Shown piece by piece: positions 47,204 to 57,600 of a stretch of DNA of 64,000 nt. This stretch comes from Arabidopsis thaliana (lineage: Eukaryota > Streptophyta > Magnoliopsida > Brassicales > Brassicaceae): positions 5,456,101 through 5,520,100 of the forward strand of contig NC_003074.8 in the NCBI RefSeq assembly GCF_000001735.4, given 5' to 3'. Position 1 is the stretch's first letter, and each line of letters opens with the position of its first letter. A program made the position numbers and the translations under genes. The notes under the pieces were generated by a model. The model did no database searches. It saw only the letters and a program-made list of their open reading frames with translations, and was not told where the DNA came from.

Positions 47204-49433
47204 GAAGAATCATCTAACCAGCGGCCACAGTCTCAAATCTCAAGCATCTTCACAGGTTTTGGTCCCGTGGTATGAGCACTTACAACTTTGAGAAGAGAAC
47301 CTGATAAAATTGTAAAGTTGTACCGGTCATCTTGTGTTAACCAAATAGTTGTCTTCGGTTTGGTTCTTTCTTGGTCTTTGTTCAATAAACCGAGCCAAAA
47401 CGTTCTTGTACTCTTTCTACAAGGTAATAAAAAGGTTCTTAGTACATTTAATAGAAAAATGATTATTTACAGCTTTATTAGAGGCTATTGATTGATTTAG
47501 TAATGAACTAATAATGCAAGTCAACAGATCTAAAATTGGAAAGATTATTGGCAATGGAGGCAGGACAACGAAAATCAAGCATATTAAACTCTTTAAGATT
47601 CGTATAATTCCACCGGCCTAACCAAATCTCTAAGCAATTGTTGTTTATGTATTATAATATAGTTCACCATCTATTTAAGCTTAAACGAGTGTCTAATACA
47701 TAGACGTATATGACAATTAATTAATGATCCGATCCAAACGACCCTTGGCGTATTTGGTAAGGTAGCAGTGATGTGCTTAATTATTAACCAACGATGTACT
47801 GAGTTTCTAGAATTAGTAAGAACCATAAGAGTTTTAAAAAGTGTAAAACGTAAAACATCAACACATGTCATTCCAGTTAACATACATATATCTATATATA
47901 TGTTAACGTGTTTGCATAATTTTTTTAATTAGAGAAAAACAGCACACTATGCAAAAGATCGTTCATATATCTAACGTGTGATTTAATCGATCTAACAACT
48001 TTTTATTCCCTTTTATATTACCAAAATATTTATTTCCATTGATCATATATTTGAAGTAGCAAAAATTGGTAAAATTTTAGTTAAAAATGAGGGAGATGAA
48101 AACTGATATATTATGTAAATCTCAAGTTTTTGTAATGCATAAGAAAAATGTTATCACCATTGCAACTATCCATGGTAGCAACCGTATATCTCAGCATATG
48201 ATACAAAAAAAAAACAAGAAGAAGCTCATATTCAAATTTCTTACGTTCAAACGAATAACTTGATTGCTAAACAACAAATCTAGATAGCATTGGATTCATC
48301 AGTAAGAGTTAAAATCGTACAGCATTGTGAATCATAAAATGTTGTACAAGATTGTGAAATAACAAATAATATTGTAAATTTATCAAAAAAAAAGGGGATT
48401 GTGGATCAATGAATATGATGGAGAATGTTCATAGAAGAGGTAAATAATAGAGGGACCCAAAATAACATTGTTGAAATGGAATATAATCATAAATGAGTCA
48501 CATCTTCAAAATCTGATCAAATCACTTGGAAAAAAAAAGATCAAGTCACATGCAACCAGTAACCACAATCATATTTTGGCCGGTCTATCACCATACACAT
48601 TGTTTACAGCTCACACTTGTCCCTCCTTATATTTGTTCGTATCCATTTGTTTTCTTCTCTCTCTACTCTAATCTCATCTTTATGTTTATCCCTTTTTGAA
48701 TTTTGAAGCTACTCTGTCCTTTGGGTCCACCCTCCACCACCTCTAATTTCAATCACGTTAAACCGGCCATATTACTTTAAACCGACCGTTTTCTACTAAT
48801 AGGAAAATCCGACCCAAATTTTTGACTAATTATAAGACATACCGCCGCTATACCATGATATTGTCAAAGAAAAAGTTTCTAACCAATAACCACTATAGAC
48901 TAAAAGATTTCAAATAATTTGATTGATACTGCATTGAACATTCTACAATTCTACTTATATTGTGTAGTTCAAATAATGAGAACATATCGGAAAGACTAGC
49001 CGCTATTAGATTATGAATGCGTATGAATACATTATACATTATAGTATATATATATATATATACACATATATTAAAATGTATTACTATATAATAATTTGTC
49101 TTAGTATAGTACTCAAAGAAATAGAGTTTTCTTACGTAGATGTCATATATTTTAGTCATTTTAGGCACCTTCCTAACTCAAATCACGAATAGAACTTATG
49201 TAGCAAAATGTAAACACATGAAATCATTTATTAATTCGGGTCCAACGTAACCCACCACACCACAGAAACTCATTAAATAGTATTTTTTTATAAAACTTAA
49301 GTTATATGCATGGATACATGAACGATACTCCTATATAAAGAGAACAGCATTCAAAAGGTCTTATCATCTTCTTCACTAAACAAAAAAAAACCCTTCAAAA
49401 CATTTCCTTATTCTTTCTTCTTCATCTACAACA
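47204..49433. other. 2.2 kb intergenic region and TIP2;1 promoter
   Basis: The left part is the LigT-like 3' region (AATAAA near 47384). The rest is AT-rich, without supported genes, and includes a TA dinucleotide run at about 49045-49062. The right end is the TIP2;1 promoter with a TATA box. Confidence 0.55.
49332..49339 (+). promoter_or_regulatory. TATA box of TIP2;1
   Basis: TATATAAA lies about 95-102 bp upstream of the TIP2;1 start codon (49434), in a context typical of strongly expressed plant genes. Transcription should begin near 49365. Confidence 0.65.
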
Positions 49434-50688
49434 ATGGCTGGAGTTGCCTTTGGTTCCTTTGATGATTCATTCAGCTTGGCTTCTCTAAGAGCTTACCTCG
49501 CTGAGTTCATCTCCACTTTACTCTTTGTTTTCGCTGGTGTTGGCTCTGCCATTGCCTACGGTTCGTATACTCGTAGTTAAATAATGGGATCTAAATAATT
49601 TTCGTAATTTGTAAAAATTAATGGGTTCAATACTTAATGAATGTGTCACATTTGTGTATATAGCAAAGCTGACGTCGGACGCTGCTCTTGATACACCGGG
49701 ACTAGTGGCCATCGCGGTTTGTCATGGTTTTGCTCTCTTCGTGGCCGTTGCAATCGGAGCCAACATCTCCGGTGGCCATGTGAACCCAGCCGTCACTTTT
49801 GGTCTTGCTGTCGGTGGTCAAATCACAGTCATCACCGGAGTTTTCTACTGGATCGCTCAGCTTCTCGGCTCCACCGCCGCTTGTTTCCTCCTTAAATACG
49901 TCACCGGTGGATTGGTATGTTCTCATCACCTTTACTTACTTTCTCGTAAAATAAAGAGAATCATAGTATAGGTCTACAAAACAACAAAAATAAAATAATA
50001 CAGAATAAAGGTATTTAAGGACAATCTTAACTTGATTGAAAACTAGGTTACAAATTTATAACATAGTTTACAAAGTCCAACAACCAATAATATTCTCCAT
50101 GTTTTAATATATAGTTGACACATGATTTGTATGTTTTTGGACAAACGACACATGATTTTGTTTAAAAGTGAAGTTATAGAATATTGTAGGGTTTTTTCTA
50201 TTTCAAGCTAGCATTTTATACTGTAGGTTTCATTTCGCACTAGTAGGCAAATTCTGGAGGCATTTTAATTAATAAAAACTAATGAACGAGCGCTAAAACT
50301 ATTGAAAACGCAGGCGGTTCCAACCCACAGCGTTGCGGCTGGACTAGGATCGATAGAAGGAGTAGTGATGGAGATCATCATCACCTTCGCTTTGGTCTAC
50401 ACTGTCTACGCCACCGCCGCTGATCCCAAGAAGGGTTCTCTCGGAACCATCGCTCCTCTCGCCATTGGTCTTATCGTTGGTGCCAACATCCTCGCCGCCG
50501 GTCCATTCTCCGGTGGATCCATGAACCCAGCACGTTCCTTTGGACCAGCTGTTGCTGCCGGAGACTTCTCTGGTCACTGGGTCTACTGGGTTGGACCACT
50601 CATCGGTGGTGGACTTGCCGGACTTATCTACGGAAATGTCTTCATGGGTTCTTCCGAACATGTTCCTCTTGCTTCTGCTGATTTCTAA
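49434..50688 (+). CDS. TIP2-1: Tonoplast intrinsic protein 2;1 (delta-TIP aquaporin)
   Basis: Vacuolar-membrane aquaporin carrying water and, in published work, ammonia and urea. Exons 49434-49560, 49664-49914 and 50314-50688 give 250 residues, standard for TIPs. Six membrane spans are visible, with both NPA motifs: SGGHVNPAV (NPA 83-85) and [10 protein letters not shown] (NPA 197-199). Arg200 is the conserved selectivity-filter arginine; the neighbouring residues fit the TIP2 pattern. The codon-rich, GC-higher exons contrast with AT-rich introns, and a good TATA box precedes the gene, as expected for a highly expressed gene. Long open frames on the opposite strand are shadows of this coding bias. 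Confidence 0.97.
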
Positions 50689-50990
50689 GGAAACAAGTGA
50701 TGATTCTTGATTCATGTTTCTGTGTTTGGTTACTTTGCCTCGATCTTTCTTGTTTTGTTTGGAGTTTGGTCCGGTTTCGTTGTAATTTTTATCCAATTTG
50801 TATGAATATTATTTAATGGATGGCTGTTTTGGTTATAAATTAACTAATGGATGTATGAATATATAGTTTCACCTAAATAGGTAGTTGTAATGTTGTATAG
50901 CTAATTATCGATCCATATATATAAAAAATAGATCGTTACAATTTTATGATATAGTAACAACTAACAACAATGACAAATTAATGGATGGTT
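50689..50990. other. Convergent spacer between TIP2;1 and PNSB3
   Basis: About 300 bp of AT-rich DNA containing the 3' untranslated ends of both genes. No other feature is seen. Confidence 0.55.
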
Positions 50991-52220
50991 TCAAGTAGAA
51001 GTTTCGAGATCATCGTCATTAGGTATATTCTTAGGGATGTTCCACTCATGAGCTTTCCACTCTGGCAATTGTTGTATGACAACCTATGCAATAATTTATT
51101 AATATCAATAAATCACATGCATGTATAGAAAAAAATGAAGATTATATATTATAGACAGAGAAAAAGAGAGGTTATATATTATTACCAATCCGGTAGAATC
51201 TGGATTTCCCACGTTGGTTTGACAAGCTAGTCTCCAATTTTTTGGTTTCTGTGAAAACATTATTCGATTTTACTCCCATAACCAAGATGATACAAGATTA
51301 CTAAATACTATAGGATAATTTCTTAAATAAAACTATACCCTTTTGAGTTTCTCCTTCTCAATATCAGTTCGCGGATTTAGAAGCTCCTTTCCATTTACAA
51401 TCTGAAAAGAAATATCCATCAATATCTCATAAACCATCATTTGACTGTTTAATTTAGCTTATTGACTATATATAAGAGAGAGATATGTATACCTCGACCA
51501 TGCAAGTAGCGCAAGTTCCTACTCCTGCGCAGTTTGACAAAGGCTTACTCTGCGAATTAATGAGACGTTGACATATACTCCAAAGTCCAAACTAACTAGA
51601 TTAGATTAAGAGAAAAAATCAAACCGAGGGAGAGAAAATATCATACATAAGGACCATAGAGTTCGATGTTAGAATCCAACATTATGTCTCTTAGTTTCTG
51701 TCCACCGTTCGCTCTTCTCCAATGTACGTCCGGTGTCCCGTCCGGCAACAACACCGACTAATAATCAACATTATTACCAATTAATAAAATTTATTATTAA
51801 TCCATCCAAAATTCACCTCAACATTTTTAAACAGCACAACGACTTATTTGATTAAAAACCATTATTAATCAATATACAATTTTATCTAATCACTCTAGAT
51901 TACCTACTTTTCCACGATTATTATTCATCCTTGTTACCAATGTAGCTAATGATAAGAGTGTAGATAATCTGTCAAGAGTAAAGATCCCTTACATGGACGA
52001 ACGCAAAATCGACAGCAGGAGGTTCGTCGGGCTCATCAGCGGCTGGAGGCTGGCTCGCTGGTGCGGTGCTTATGGCTCGGACGGTTTTGGTTCTTGCGGC
52101 ATTGTGTTTTGAGCGAAAGAAGTACGAATTTGGCTTATTAAGTTTGGTCTTGTGGCTAAAGCTATGATTTGGAGGTAGAGAAGCTACTAGGCCGGAACCA
52201 CTCAACTGTACACTTCCCAT
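50991..52220 (-). CDS. PNSB3: NDH subcomplex B subunit PnsB3 (ferredoxin-like, NDF4)
   Basis: Subunit of the chloroplast NAD(P)H dehydrogenase-like complex that runs cyclic electron flow around photosystem I. Exons in transcript order 52220-51993, 51757-51647, 51549-51493, 51401-51339, 51248-51186 and 51083-50991 give 204 residues. The first 50 or so residues are a Ser/Asn/Lys/Arg-rich transit peptide. A plant-ferredoxin-type 2Fe-2S site is visible: Cys120, Cys126 and Cys129 in CAGVGTCATC, with Cys162 in LACQTNVGN as the fourth ligand. Every intron lies between codons (phase 0). Plastid location and NDH role come from published work on NDF4; the cluster ligands are seen directly. Confidence 0.94.
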
Positions 52221-52516
52221 AGTCTTGTTCTTCTTTTTTAAACAATAAGATATTAAACAGAACCAAAAAAAAAGGTTGGGTCCTTAATTGGGATAATGTT
52301 TTATATGCCATGAGGTTTCTGTGGAGGCGAGTGGTGCCTCTTTTTATCTCTTATCCAATGTGTGTATGCGCCGGTTTAGTCTATTGACTAACCAAATTAA
52401 ATTAGTTAATAGAAACGTTGAAACGTTTTCCCCCGTATATAGGAAAAATATTGGGGTTGAACCTTCGTATTCACTCCTTTAATTTAAATCAATAATTTTG
52501 AGAAAACAAAATTTGT

Positions 52517-52715
52517 AGATTTTTAATTAAATAAAGTTAATTATCTGTAGAATTTGAACTTTATAATCAAACGAAATTATATATCGGTTTTGAGTTTATA
52601 TATATGAATTAGGTTTTAGATTTTACAATTAAATAAAATTTTATATTGGTTTGGGATTACAAATGTGGATTAGGGTTTTGATTTTACAATTAAATAAAAC
52701 TTATGTCGGTTTAAT
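52517..52715 (+). repeat. 61-bp degenerate tandem repeat, about 2.5 units plus a partial
   Basis: Blocks starting near 52559, 52620 and 52681 repeat with a period of 61 bp. Shared landmarks are ACAATTAAATAAAA at the start of a unit, a central TCGGTTT or TTGGTTT, and TTAGGTTTT or TTAGGGTTTT at the end. A more diverged partial copy lies at 52517-52558. This is a minisatellite-like array in the PNSB3/TRZ4 promoter space. Confidence 0.7.
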
Positions 52716-53159
52716 AAGTGTTATGGCATTAGTTACTTGGTCTATGACCAGACCACCCTAATGTTGTGTCCTGGCGACGATGAAACTGGACCGGCTTGCA
52801 TCTATATTGTCACGGGAGATTTTTTCAAGAAGATTCAAATTGGTTTTGGTTTCTGGTGTTTTCATTGTGTTTATTCTCCCAGTTTTGTCCTAGTTCCTTT
52901 AGGTTAAGATTGCAAGTCTAATAATTTTATCACATTTTCTTGAACTTTGTTCATGTCTCTGTTTTCTTAGTCTTAAGTCAGTTTGTCTAAAATTTTCTTG
53001 ATGATAAAAATATAGACTTACGATCTCCAACATTGTTGATCAACACACTTTCACTTTGAACTTAACCAAAAAGGTTTGTCACCATTGAGTAAAAATGTTA
53101 CAAAATATATACGTAAGTAATGTAAGAGTTGTGAATAATAAGGTGTAGTTGACATTTGA

Positions 53160-53192
53160 TGGGCCGGAAATGTAATACAAAGGCCCATGGGC
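53160..53192 (+). promoter_or_regulatory. Site II cluster with palindrome GCCCATGGGC
   Basis: TGGGCC lies at 53160-53165, and a perfect palindrome GCCCATGGGC, opening with a GGCCCA site, spans 53183-53192. It sits 105-137 bp before the TRZ4 start. Site II clusters commonly drive nuclear genes for organelle gene expression, which fits a tRNA-processing enzyme. Confidence 0.6.
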
Positions 53193-53296
53193 TAAATTGA
53201 CAATTTCATTAAAAAAATCGATCCTCGAAGGAGAAGACTCTGAGAAAAAAAAAACGGGAAGAAGCTTGAGCTTGTCACTCACTAGCTTGAGGAAAA

Positions 53297-56200
53297 ATGT
53301 TAACTTCATCAATGCCTCAAAACCTAAGCCTTTTCGGATTTTCTCCTCTCAAGTCTTCTTCGTTCGCTCTTATTCTCAGACCCTTTTCTCTCTACCCACC
53401 AATCTTCGCTTCTTCTTCTCCGGCTCCGAGTCGTCGTCCTCCTCGCACCGCCGGTTACCGTCGCAGTGGCCCTTCTCCTCCGAGACGCAAATGGAGTAGT
53501 TTCGAGGAGCAGAAGAGAAAAGGTAGGTCTCCGATGGAGAAAGATAAAGCTATTAGCTTTAATCACTCTTCTGATTCTTTCGAGTTTAATAAGAGAAGAG
53601 CTGAGGGATTGGATAAGGTCGATAAGCCTAAGAAGAATCTCAAGAGGAATACTCGCACCCTTAACCCTACCAATACCATCGCCTATGTTCAGGTTTCAAT
53701 TTCATATCTACTCCAATCTTAAACTGTGAAAGATGATGCATAATTTTGAACTATTCATCTGTTTTGTTAGATCCTTGGGACTGGAATGGATACACAGGAT
53801 ACGTCACCTTCTGTATTACTCTTCTTTGACAAACAAAGATTCATCTTTAATGCTGGAGAGGTAAGTTTTTCTGCAATTTTATTATAAAGTGTGTAGCTTT
53901 TTGTTAGTGTTTTATTGGTTAAAGAATTGAATTGCAGGGGTTGCAACGTTTTTGTACTGAACATAAAATTAAGTTATCAAAGGTGTGACCAAACTTCTTC
54001 TTTTGGACTTACTACTACTTGTGTCTGTGATGAGACGAGTTTAATATGTGATGATTCGCTTAACTCTTTTCAGGTAGATCATATATTTTTGTCTCGTGTG
54101 TGCTCAGAGACAGCAGGCGGGCTTCCAGGTTTGTTTTCTTTTGATTTAGGCATCAGCTGCATTGTGTTTGCTGCTAGATCATTAGACAGTGATAAGTGTT
54201 GTTCCTATTTTAAATGCTTTAGGTCTTCTACTGACCCTAGCTGGTATCGGGGAACAAGGACTATCCGTGAGTGTTCTTCTCATATGATCTCTTTGTATGT
54301 TTCCTGTCTGCTTTTCCTGAGCTTATGACAATTATTATATGAGTGGAATTGCTCAACTTCTAAAATCTCTTTTGTTACAAAGGTCAACGTATGGGGTCCT
54401 TCAGATCTTAAGTATTTGGTTGATGCTATGAGGTCATTTATCCCTCGTGCTGCCATGGTTCATACAAGAAGTTTTGGTCCATCATTGAATATATCTGACT
54501 CTGCGCCTCAGATTGGCTTAAGTAAACCCAAAGATGATGCCTATGTTCTTGTGGATGACGAAGTTGTGAAAATATCCGCCATTCTCCTAGAACCAAGTCG
54601 CTTAGAGGAATCTGGCAGCAAACCTGGTGAAACAGCAGTTATATATGTATGTGAATTACCTGAAATCAAAGGAAAGTTTGATCCAAAGAAGGCCATGGCT
54701 CTTGGATTGAGAGCTGGTCCAAAGTACAGTTATCTTCAGTCTGGACAGTCAGTCAAGTCAGATTTTAAAGATATTACGGTATGTCTCAAAGAGCAATCAT
54801 TGGGAATCTTCACAACCCAATATCAGTTTCTATACAAGCAGACTAACACTGTTCACGCTTAATCATAGGTTCATCCGAGTGATGTGATGGGACCTTCAGT
54901 TCCTGGTCCTGTTGTTTTGCTTGTGGATTGTCCAACAGAGTCACATGCCGAGGAACTGCTATCTATCCCGTCTATGAAGACTTATTATTCATGTCTTGAC
55001 AATTCAACAGATGGAGCTAAGCTTGTTAATTGTATTATTCATCTAAGTCCAGCTTCTGTAACAAATAGTTCTACATACCGAAGCTGGATGAAGAGATTCC
55101 ATTCTGCCCAGCACATTCTCGCTGGACATGAAGCGTGAGTCTTCTCAACTATGGTTCTTTCTCATAAAAGAACTGTTGAATTTATTTGTCTGATATGTAG
55201 TTTTGGTGTTTGTCCAGGAAGAATATGGAGTTTCCAATCCTGAGAGCCAGTTCTAGAATCACAGCCAGACTTAACTATTTATGTCCACAGTTCTTCCCAG
55301 CTCCTGGATTTTGGTCTCATCAACATGATAATAACTCGATAAACCCCACTTCTTTGAGCAAGGTTACAAACGCTTTTCTGATATTTTCTTTTTGAGTTGA
55401 ATCTGGCTGTGTTCATTTAGTCAAGTTGTGTTCTTTTCTTCTCTTGTCAGTGCTTCGATTCGAATCTTGGTGAAAGCATTTCTGCTGAAAATCTCCTCAA
55501 GGTATTGAATGTTGCTTCAGTGCATCATTCCATATGAAACTTCCTTTCTTTAGCTCTTAAGTCTCTCGCTTTCTCTCATTGATATATTGTGGGCAGTTCA
55601 CTTTGCGTCCACATGGTAATCTTGGGGTAGACAGATCTAGTATCCCTAGTCGATTAACAGCTTTACGAGTGATGGATGAGCTTCTTTCAGAAATTCCTGA
55701 AATCAGCAGTAAGACCGAAGAAATCAAGCAGTTATGGAATGGACAACACAACAAGATGATGATCGAAGAGCCATGGCTGGGTGAAAGCACTGTTCCAAGC
55801 TGTCTTGAAAACATTAGAAGAGACGACATGGAGATAGTTCTTTTGGGCACTGGTTCCTCCCAACCCTCAAAATACCGAAATGTCACGGCAATTTACATCG
55901 ACCTATTCTCTAGAGGCAGTATTCTCTTGGATTGTGGGGAAGGTACCTTAGGCCAGCTTAAACGAAGATATGGTTTAGAAGGAGCTGATGAAGCAGTCAG
56001 AAACTTGAGATGTATATGGATCTCTCACATCCATGCTGATCACCATACGGGTCTTGCAAGAATCCTTGCTCGCAGACGTGAGCTTTTGAAAGGATTGGCT
56101 CATGAGCCAGCAATTGTGGTTGGACCGAGATCGCTTAAGAACTTTCTCGATGCATATCAAAGACTTGAGGATTTAGATATGGAGTTTCTCGACTGCAGGA

Positions 56201-57018
56201 ACACCACAACAACATCTTGGGCTTCTGTAGAAACCAGCCGCCCTGAGAAAAATACCAGTAGCGGCAATGCAGAGGGTTCTTTGTTCAGTAAAGGAAGTCT
56301 AATGCAGAGTATATATAAAAGACCGAGCAGCCCACTGACAGACAATTCTTCAGCTTTACCATTCTTGAAGAAACTGAAAAAAGTCCTCGGCGAAATGGGG
56401 TTGGAGCATTTGATTAGCTTTCCTGTTGTGCATTGCCCTCAAGCCTTTGGGGTTTCGTTAAAAGCAGCAGAAAGAAAAAACATTGCCGGAGATGAGATTC
56501 CGGGGTGGAAAATGGTTTACTCGGGAGACACAAGGCCTTGTCCTGAGATGGTTGAAGCTTCAAAAGGAGCAACAGTTCTTATACATGAGGTGCTTTTCTA
56601 TATAAGCAAAACTGTGTAAAACATTTACATCTCATTCTTAAAATTTACCATCTTTTCAAACTTATAACAGGCGACGTTTGAGGATGCGTTGGTAGAAGAA
56701 GCTGTGGCTAAAAACCATAGCACAACTAAAGAAGCAATCAAAGTTGGATCTTCAGCAGGTGTATACCGAACCGTACTGACACATTTTAGCCAGAGATACC
56801 CAAAGATCCCGGTGATTGACGAATCACATATGCACAATACATGCATTGCCTTTGATATGATGAGTATAAACATGGCGGATTTACATGTGCTTCCAAAGAT
56901 TTTACCTTACTTCAAAACTCTATTCAGAAACCAAGTGGTTGAAGAAGAAGAAGAAGAAGAAGAGACTGATGATGATAGCTTAATACGTGACAAAGTCCCA
57001 AGCTTTTTCATCAATTAG
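53297..57018 (+). CDS. TRZ4: Long-form tRNase Z (tRNA 3' endonuclease) TRZ4
   Basis: Zinc-dependent metallo-beta-lactamase endonuclease that removes the 3' trailer from tRNA precursors. Eleven exons: 53297-53692, 53771-53860, 53938-53982, 54074-54128, 54223-54266, 54383-54778, 54869-55134, 55218-55362, 55451-55501, 55597-56589 and 56671-57018; 942 residues, typical of the duplicated long form. An N-terminal Ser/Arg-rich presequence indicates organelle import (reported mitochondrial). The first lactamase-like half opens with ILGTGMDTQDTSPS and lacks the zinc motif. The second half has LLGTGSSQPSKYRN, then the HxHxDH motif SHIHADHH (His640-His646). The C-terminus is a run of Glu and Asp residues from a GAA repeat. 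Long introns are absent. Confidence 0.95.
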
Positions 57019-57600
57019 TATATAGATTAGAATGTTCTGTTTTGTCCCCTGTTTTTGACTGTGTTGTATTGTCTTTAGAAATAATATCAATTTAATTGAT
57101 TTTTCCTGTGAGTGTGACAGAGGAAATAAATCAGTTTCATGTGCATAATGTGAATTGTGAAAAAGAAATTAAAAAAAATCGGAACTTTGGGAAATAAGGA
57201 AAGACACCGAAGAACACACAACCATTCCTCTTTATTGACCGCTTCCTTCTTTCTCTGTCACATACGAATCGGTGAGTTTTTTTCTTCTCAATTTCTCCGT
57301 TCTCTGCTGATTTCTCCGAGGTTATTGATTCGATTCCGCTTGACGCATGATTGTGTTGTCTCAAGGGTCTAATTTTACCTCCGCGTTGATTGGTTTATAG
57401 GGGAAATTTGGATCCCGATCGTGATCTTTAGTTTGGTGAATTTGAGCTGGAATTGGAGCTTAAAGGATCGGTTTTTTGACTGATCTAATTGTTTTGAGGA
57501 TCGGTCTTTCATAAAGTTGTTGTCTTTGAAGCTTTTTTGACTGGTGAGGACGAAAAAGTTGTGATTTTGGGAATTAGGGTTGTTTTGTTTCGAATTCGCC
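57019..57600. other. Intergenic: TRZ4 3' region and MTV1 leader
   Basis: A 580-bp spacer. From about 57240 it looks like a 5' leader; a good splice donor (TCG|GTGAGT, near 57271) suggests a leader intron in MTV1. The acceptor could not be fixed. No other gene is supported. Confidence 0.5.

Larger units (their letters stand above)
52221..53296. other. Divergent promoter region between PNSB3 and TRZ4
   Basis: About 1.1 kb between outward-facing genes. It contains a 61-bp tandem repeat (52517-52715) and site II elements close to TRZ4. No reading frame is supported. Confidence 0.6.

Noticed and set aside
49045-49062. TA repeat in the TIP2;1 upstream region as a TATA box
   Set aside because: It is about 370 bp from the start codon and is a simple dinucleotide run; the TATATAAA at 49332 is a better fit.
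49702-49929. 75-codon minus-strand frame inside TIP2;1 exon 2
   Set aside because: Antisense shadow of a coding exon with both splice sites and an NPA motif on the plus strand.
50344-50796. 150-codon open frame on the minus strand inside TIP2;1
   Set aside because: It is the antisense shadow of the biased TIP2;1 exon 3; its translation is low-complexity and matches no family.
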